Positions 6,310 through 10,027 of a stretch of DNA of 10,027 nucleotides are shown here, in pieces. The notes under the pieces are model-generated. The model had not been told where the DNA came from and searched no databases. It saw only the letters and a program-made list of their open reading frames with translations. Source of the stretch: Clostridia bacterium. Its GTDB lineage: Bacteria > Bacillota_A > Clostridia > Oscillospirales > CAG-272. Each line of letters begins with the position of its first letter. The first letter of the stretch is position 1. The stretch spans positions 1 through 10,027 of the forward strand of contig JAFXNX010000019.1 in NCBI GenBank assembly GCA_017529175.1. Direction: 5' to 3'. Both the position numbers and the translations under genes were made by a program.

Positions 6310-7695
6310 ATGGATCTGCACAGATCCGGCGAAGATTATCTTGAAGCGATCCTGATATTGCAGAAGAGAAAGGGAAGGGTGCGTTCACTCGACGTTGCTG
6401 AATACCTGAGCGTGACGCGCCCGAGCGTGAGCCGTGCGATAAGGCTTCTTGCGAACGGCGGCATCGGCGTATTTTTGCTCGTCAACAGATGGACGAACAA
6501 AAGCGTCGCAAAAGTGGCGGATGAAAAGCTCTCGTCCGACAGAGATATGGTCGGCGTGATCCTCGAGTATATACAGGGGATAGCGGAGATCAGAAATTAC
6601 AATATCATAGGTCAGAACCGGTCAAGGGTACAGAACGCTATTGAAAGAAAGAAACGCGCGGATATACGCGCAGAGATCACGGCAATACCTGCGGTGGGAG
6701 TTCAGAACCTTATAGTGAAACTGATAGGAGTCGCAATATCAGGAGCGTCGATCTGTTTTTGCCTGAACGGTTCGATGGAACTTGTATATACTATCGTCAT
6801 GCTTCTGTGCTCCTTTATGGTGTTTAAATCGCTTGACGCCGCCGGGACCTATACCGCGCTTCTTAAGATCATCGGAAAAGGAGTCGATCTTGCAAACGAG
6901 ATACTCGATATAGAGCAAATGGATATCGACGGTGAAGATATGACCCCCGCAAACAGAGACATTCATCTTGAGAACGTCGTATTCGCTTATGAGAACCGCA
7001 GGATAATCGACGGCATCACGCTTGACATAAAAGAAAAGACTACTACGGCGATCGTCGGACCTTCGGGCGGAGGGAAAACGACGATAACCTCCCTTATTGC
7101 GAGATTCTGGGACGTCCAGGAGGGCGAGGTCACTCTCGGCGGAAGGAACGTAAAGGATTACAGCTTCGATTCGCTGATGGAGAATTTCAGCTTTGTTTTC
7201 CAAAGGGTATATCTGTTTGAAGACACGGTCGCGAACAACATCCGCTTCGGAAGACCTGAAGCATCTATGGACGAGGTCATTGATGCAGCGAAAAAAGCCG
7301 CCTGCCATGATTTCATCATGTCCCTTCCCGACGGGTATGATACCGTTATCTGCGAAGGCGGCGCAAGTCTTTCGGGCGGCGAGAAGCAGCGCATCTCGAT
7401 CGCACGCGCCATCATGAAGGACGCGCCGATCATAATTCTCGACGAGGCGACTGCAAACGTTGACCCGGAGAACGAAAAAGAACTGACCGAAGCGATCGAA
7501 AACCTCACGAAACAAAAGACCATAATCATGATCGCTCACCGACTGAAGACCGTCCGTAACGCGGACCGTATCATCGTTATCGATAAAGGAAAGATCGTAC
7601 AGGAAGGCAAACACGATGAACTCGTTGAACAGGAAGGGATCTACAGAAATTTCATCACGGGCAGAAAGCAGGCGGTAAGCTGGAAATTGTCATAA
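6310..7695 (+). CDS. Chimeric ORF: DtxR/MntR N-terminus fused to a truncated ABCB-type exporter
   Basis: Residues 1 to about 50 match the N-terminal winged-helix start of DtxR/MntR metalloregulators (HRSGEDYLEAIL, then the helix-turn-helix RSLDVAEYLSV...TRPSVSRAIRLL). From about residue 52 the text abruptly becomes an ABC exporter: end of TM4 (VFLLVNRW), the coupling-loop helices (about 65-125), TM5 (about 131-151), TM6 (about 157-174) and a complete nucleotide-binding domain. That domain has Walker A GPSGGGKTT (250-258), Gln298, signature LSGGEKQ (354-360), Walker B IIILDEA (374-380) and His410. The regulator's metal-binding and dimerisation parts, and the exporter's first three helices plus most of the fourth (roughly 150-160 residues), are missing. 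The ATG has a ribosome binding site (GGAAAGGGG, 6291-6299) proper to the dtxR gene. As it stands the protein is unlikely to work as either parent. It is a deletion fusion or an assembly join. Confidence 0.88.
   Translation: MDLHRSGEDYLEAILILQKRKGRVRSLDVAEYLSVTRPSVSRAIRLLANGGIGVFLLVNRWTNKSVAKVADEKLSSDRDMVGVILEYIQGIAEIRNYNIIGQNRSRVQNAIERKKRADIRAEITAIPAVGVQNLIVKLIGVAISGASICFCLNGSMELVYTIVMLLCSFMVFKSLDAAGTYTALLKIIGKGVDLANEILDIEQMDIDGEDMTPANRDIHLENVVFAYENRRIIDGITLDIKEKTTTAIVGPSGGGKTTITSLIARFWDVQEGEVTLGGRNVKDYSFDSLMENFSFVFQRVYLFEDTVANNIRFGRPEASMDEVIDAAKKAACHDFIMSLPDGYDTVICEGGASLSGGEKQRISIARAIMKDAPIIILDEATANVDPENEKELTEAIENLTKQKTIIMIAHRLKTVRNADRIIVIDKGKIVQEGKHDELVEQEGIYRNFITGRKQAVSWKLS
6455..6475 (+). 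other. Junction between dtxR-like and ABC exporter-like sequence
   Basis: The switch from regulator to exporter falls around codons 49-53. A DtxR-family protein would continue 'LL..GG-(Y/F/L)L' into its wing, but here it reads directly into GVFLLVNRW of an exporter helix. The frame is kept across the join. The local bases are repeats of GGC and GGCATCGGC, so a short microhomology could have guided a deletion, although the lost partner sequences are not in the window to prove it. The exact breakpoint cannot be fixed to better than several bases without a relative to align. Confidence 0.7.
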
Positions 7696-7710
7696 CACGT
7701 TAAACGATAC

Positions 7711-7757
7711 AGCGCCTCCGCAGCGGAACGTTTCGCTCCGCCTCGGAGGCGCTTTAA
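7711..7757 (+). terminator. GC-rich hairpin terminator between convergent genes
   Basis: AGCGCCTCCG (7711-7720) pairs exactly with CGGAGGCGCT (7744-7753). An inner pairing GCGGA/TCCGC (7723-7727 with 7737-7741) lengthens the structure. A short T run (TTTAAATT) follows on the + strand, 15 bases after the exporter stop. The XRE gene ends on the opposite strand at 7763, so the same hairpin may stop both transcripts. On the minus strand the stem is followed by GTATCGTT rather than a T run, making termination weaker in that direction. Confidence 0.8.
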
Positions 7758-7762
7758 ATTGA

Positions 7763-8398
7763 TTATTCGTCTTCGGTCTCTCTGCCGCTTAGATGGACTG
7801 GAATACGGATCTTTTTCAGATTCTGCTTGTAGTTGAATATGTATCTGACAATAAGCAGTCCCTGCAAAGGCAGACCGATGAAATACATATACCAGGGATT
7901 TGACTCTATCAAATGAAGGTAAACGCACGTGATGAGGGACCATATGAAAACTGTCGCCAAAATGAAGTTAAGAACGTTTTCCTGCTCTTTGCGGTTGAAA
8001 AACCAGAGCATAAGCGCGGTCGCCGGCACGCCCCATATGAAGATCTGCCACAGATTCGTCTGTCTTGATATTTTAAGATATACGAATACAAAACAGAGGA
8101 TGAACCATATCTCGCACGTGAGAAATATCTGCGACAGTATTCTTTGGCTCAAAGGCACGGACTGCGGCGCCTCTTTTACTTCTTCGGACTGTTTTTCGGT
8201 TATAGCCGAGACCGGAACACCGAACACTTCGCTGAGCGCGTAGATCGTCTCAAGGTCCGGTACGACCTCTCCGGTCTCCCATCTCGATATCGCTTTATCG
8301 GAATAATTGATCCGTTTTGCAAGTTCCGCCTGAGTCATATCGCTTTCTTTGCGAAGTTTTATCAAATTTTGTGATACTATTTTCTTTACGTTTTCCAT
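7763..8398 (-). CDS. XRE-family HTH regulator with four C-terminal membrane helices
   Basis: This 211-residue protein is a two-part regulator. Residues about 10-64 form an XRE/Cro-CI helix-turn-helix (LIKLRKESDMTQAELAKRI, YSDKAISRWETGEVVPDLETI), which is highly typical. A short charged linker with several Glu and Ser (about 66-86) leads to four hydrophobic helices (about 89-109, 116-134, 143-163, 169-187) and a basic C-terminal tail. Many Clostridia and Lachnospiraceae-like genomes carry such membrane-tethered XRE proteins; their signals are mostly unknown, with envelope or membrane state a reasonable guess. The gene is convergent with the exporter ORF and divergent from the glycosyltransferase gene, which it might control. 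Its ATG has no ribosome binding site and lies right at the predicted transcription start. Confidence 0.9.
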   Translation of the reverse strand: MENVKKIVSQNLIKLRKESDMTQAELAKRINYSDKAISRWETGEVVPDLETIYALSEVFGVPVSAITEKQSEEVKEAPQSVPLSQRILSQIFLTCEIWFILCFVFVYLKISRQTNLWQIFIWGVPATALMLWFFNRKEQENVLNFILATVFIWSLITCVYLHLIESNPWYMYFIGLPLQGLLIVRYIFNYKQNLKKIRIPVHLSGRETEDE

Positions 8399-8404
8399 GC
8401 CGAC

Positions 8405-8433
8405 ATTATACTACATAATAAGTCAAAATTCAA
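8405..8433 (-). promoter_or_regulatory. Promoter of the XRE gene, predicted to give a leaderless mRNA
   Basis: Read on the minus strand, TTGAAT (8433-8428) and a perfect TATAAT (8410-8405) are separated by exactly 17 bases. Only six bases (GTCGGC) lie between the -10 box and the ATG at 8398. Transcription starting about seven bases after the -10 would begin at or beside the A of the start codon, leaving no room for a 5' leader. No Shine-Dalgarno-like sequence precedes the ATG, which fits. Confidence 0.75.
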
Positions 8434-8490
8434 GTGTTTACGGCAAATTCCCGCTCCGGTAGAGTCCTCTCTCGCCCCGGTTTACCTCGC

Positions 8491-8521
8491 TCTTGATATC
8501 AGAGAACGGGATAAATCAAGA
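8491..8521. promoter_or_regulatory. Inverted repeat (candidate operator) in the divergent promoter region
   Basis: TCTTGAT (8491-8497) and ATCAAGA (8515-8521) are exact reverse complements separated by 17 bases, with ATC/GAT adding a few inner matches. The repeat ends five bases before the -35 box of the glycosyltransferase promoter, a good place for a regulator. The divergent XRE protein is an obvious candidate binder, but that is inference only. Confidence 0.3.
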
Positions 8522-8526
8522 TTATC

Positions 8527-8555
8527 TTTACACTCGCGCGACCCGGTTGTAGAAT
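8527..8555 (+). promoter_or_regulatory. Predicted promoter of the glycosyltransferase gene
   Basis: TTTACA (8527-8532) and TAGAAT (8550-8555) are separated by 17 bases, each one or two changes from the sigma-70/sigma-A consensus. Transcription would start near 8562, giving a leader of about 35 bases with an AGGAGA ribosome binding site at 8581-8586. The rest of the 197-base gap between the two divergent genes holds no further gene that I can support. Confidence 0.6.
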
Positions 8556-8595
8556 ATGCTCGTTCCAAAAACGATGCAACAGGAGACTTTAAAAA

Positions 8596-9537
8596 ATGGA
8601 AAGAATCATACCTATCTTTTTTGCGTGCAACGACAGATACGTGCCTTATCTTGACGTGGCGATAATTTCTCTCGTTTCACACGCGTCGGATAATAATTTT
8701 TATAAGATCACCGTTTTGAAGACGGACATTTCGGAAGAGAGTCAGGCTGTTCTGAAGAAGCACGCGAAGAGCAACGTTTCCGTTGAGTTTTATGACGTCA
8801 AGGAAATGCTCGAGCCGGTAAAGGATAAACTCCCCGATATGTTCTATTTCAGCGTCGCCGCGTATTTCAGGTTTTTCATTGAAACGTCTTTTCCGCAATA
8901 CGACAAAGCGATATATCTCGATTGCGACGTGATCCTTTTAAACGATATCGCAGAACTGTACGATACGGACGTCACGGGATATCTTGTCGGCGCGGCTTAC
9001 GAGCAGAACACGGGCAGAAGCCCCATGTTCACGGAATATGTCGAAAATATCATCGGTATCCCCTACTATACCTATTTCAACTCCGGCGTTATGGTAATGA
9101 ATCTTAAAGAGTTCAGAGAATACGGGGTGCAGGAAAGATTCCTCGATATGCTTTCCACATACAACTTCGACAGTCTTGCTCCCGATCAGGAATATCTCAA
9201 CGTCATCTGCCACGACAGAGTCAAGTATCTGCCGACGGGGTGGAACAAACACAGTTTCCCCGAAGCGCCGGAAGGAGAGCTGAATCTTTGTCACTACGCT
9301 CTCTCTAACAAACCCTGGCACTACGCCGACACGATAAACGGAGAGTATTTCTGGGAATACGCGAAATACAGCGAATTCTACGGCTACCTCGAGGACAGCT
9401 TGAAAAACTATTCCGATGACGACAGGCAAAGAGACAGAGATTCTTTCGCGCAAATCGTGAAAGGTATTGAAGAAATAAAGAAGAGCGACAGGACGTTCAA
9501 AAAGCTCTGGTTCGACGGCGAGGTATGCCATGCCTGA
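8596..9537 (+). CDS. Glycosyltransferase family 8 protein
   Basis: This is a complete 313-residue cytosolic GT8-type, GT-A-fold transferase. It moves a sugar (galactose or glucose in the studied bacterial members) from a nucleotide sugar to an acceptor in lipopolysaccharide, glycolipid or surface polysaccharide synthesis. The metal-binding DXD motif is DCD at 109-111 within AIYLDCDVILLNDI. FNSGVMVMNL (161-170) and the Asp-Gln pair (197-198) are typical of the family. HYALSNKPWHY (233-243) is the C-terminal HxxGxxKPW-type motif, here with Leu at the usual Gly place. The start at 8596 has AGGAGA at 8581-8586. The C-terminal part after about residue 265 is charged and helical. It overlaps the next gene by 8 bases. 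The acceptor and sugar are not predictable from this sequence. Confidence 0.93.
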   Translation: MERIIPIFFACNDRYVPYLDVAIISLVSHASDNNFYKITVLKTDISEESQAVLKKHAKSNVSVEFYDVKEMLEPVKDKLPDMFYFSVAAYFRFFIETSFPQYDKAIYLDCDVILLNDIAELYDTDVTGYLVGAAYEQNTGRSPMFTEYVENIIGIPYYTYFNSGVMVMNLKEFREYGVQERFLDMLSTYNFDSLAPDQEYLNVICHDRVKYLPTGWNKHSFPEAPEGELNLCHYALSNKPWHYADTINGEYFWEYAKYSEFYGYLEDSLKNYSDDDRQRDRDSFAQIVKGIEEIKKSDRTFKKLWFDGEVCHA

Positions 9538-10027
9538 CCGTGAAAAGAGATTTCGCGTCGTCGCGCGTATCGCGGAATATGAGAAAGAGGGACGTTTCAA
9601 CGAGGACGTCGAAGAGGACGATCCCGCGATACCCATAAAGCCGGGCGAGGTCGACTATACGAACAAAAAACTTTCGAGCAAGATCAAGACCTCGTTTGCA
9701 AACTGTCTCGGAAAGGCGTTTTTCGAGAATATGATAAGACATAATAAACTTATCATTAAAGAGGTACACGGTCTTGAGAACGCCGCAGCGGTAAAAGGCG
9801 GCGCAATCGTCACCTGCAATCATTTCAACATAAGCGACAATTACGTTGTATACAGGACGCTTAAGCCGACGCTGAGGCGCCGTCAGTATCTTTATAAGGT
9901 GATCAAAGAGAGCAACTACACAAACTTCAAAGGTCCGGTCAGGATCATGATGCGTCACGCGAACACGATGACTCTTTGCTCAAGCATTTCCGCGATGAAA
10001 GATTTTTACGGCGGAATGGAGACGCTG
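9530..10027 (+). CDS. Acyltransferase of the lysophospholipid/glycerolphosphate type, 3' end cut by window
   Basis: The frame is open from the ATG at 9530 to the last base, giving 166 residues with no stop. The start overlaps the end of the glycosyltransferase gene by 8 bases, and GAGGT (9519-9523) is a plausible ribosome binding site. Residues 93-103 read IVTCNHFNISD; His98 and Asp103 form the HX4D catalytic motif of PlsC-type acyltransferases, which transfer an acyl chain to a lysophospholipid or related alcohol. A basic segment (LKPTLRRRQYLYKVIKESNY, 111-130) follows, as in family members. The first 50 residues are charged and acidic. The later glycerolphosphate-binding motifs are expected beyond or near the window end. 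Next to a GT8 enzyme this suggests glycolipid or envelope-lipid synthesis. The family call is likely; the substrate is unknown. Confidence 0.77.
   Translation, partial: MPDREKRFRVVARIAEYEKEGRFNEDVEEDDPAIPIKPGEVDYTNKKLSSKIKTSFANCLGKAFFENMIRHNKLIIKEVHGLENAAAVKGGAIVTCNHFNISDNYVVYRTLKPTLRRRQYLYKVIKESNYTNFKGPVRIMMRHANTMTLCSSISAMKDFYGGMETL

Noticed and set aside
6739..7614. Open 291-residue frame antisense to the exporter ATPase domain
   Set aside because: It is a mirror of the conserved ABC motifs, without a ribosome binding site or domain.
8938..9636. Open 232-residue frame antisense to the glycosyltransferase
   Set aside because: It overlaps the DXD and KPW motif regions of a clear GT8 gene; the translation is not family-like.
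9497..9958. Open 153-residue frame antisense to the acyltransferase start
   Set aside because: The + strand frame has a coupled start and an HX4D motif; the antisense one has no support.
1..10027. CRISPR arrays, tRNA or rRNA genes, insertion sequences
   Set aside because: No regular repeat-spacer pattern, tRNA-like cloverleaf, rRNA signature or transposase frame was seen on either strand.

Overview
The window looks like a chromosomal piece of an anaerobic Gram-positive bacterium of the Clostridia type, perhaps a gut lineage. The evidence is a clostridial-style FeoB followed by a FeoB-associated Cys-rich membrane peptide, strong GGAGG-like ribosome binding sites, a membrane-anchored XRE regulator and tightly packed operons. 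GC content is about half, and synonymous sites are GC-rich enough to produce many long antisense shadow ORFs. Genus or species cannot be read from the sequence.

Region 1 (1-2942, + strand) handles metal uptake. It holds the C-terminal three quarters of FeoB (ferrous iron permease, 5' end outside the window), a 58-residue FeoB-associated Cys-rich membrane peptide, a strong 15-bp hairpin, and a GufA-like ZIP metal transporter. Region 2 (3002-7695, + strand) is a compact run. An FtsX/MacB-type ABC ATPase overlaps its tandem-FtsX permease, and a 76-residue HMA-domain metal-binding protein follows 9 bases later. The last ORF is odd: its first ~50 residues are the DNA-binding start of a DtxR/MntR metalloregulator, joined in frame to the C-terminal part (end of TM4, TM5, TM6 and a complete nucleotide-binding domain) of an ABCB-type exporter. 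A GC-rich hairpin terminator closes this run.

Region 3 (7763-8398, - strand) is a convergent gene for an XRE-family regulator with four C-terminal membrane segments. Its near-consensus promoter lies so close to the ATG that the mRNA should be leaderless. Region 4 (8399-10027, + strand) has a divergent promoter region, then a GT8-family glycosyltransferase overlapping by 8 bases a partial gene with the HX4D motif of lysophospholipid/glycerolphosphate acyltransferases. These two probably belong to a cell-envelope glycolipid or polysaccharide locus.

The metal theme (FeoB, Cys-rich peptide, ZIP, HMA protein, DtxR start) suggests that regions 1 and 2 form one metal-homeostasis neighbourhood. The DtxR-ABC chimera is the most notable item: either a genuine in-frame deletion that removed most of a metalloregulator and at least part of an exporter, or an assembly join. 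Both options can be tested.
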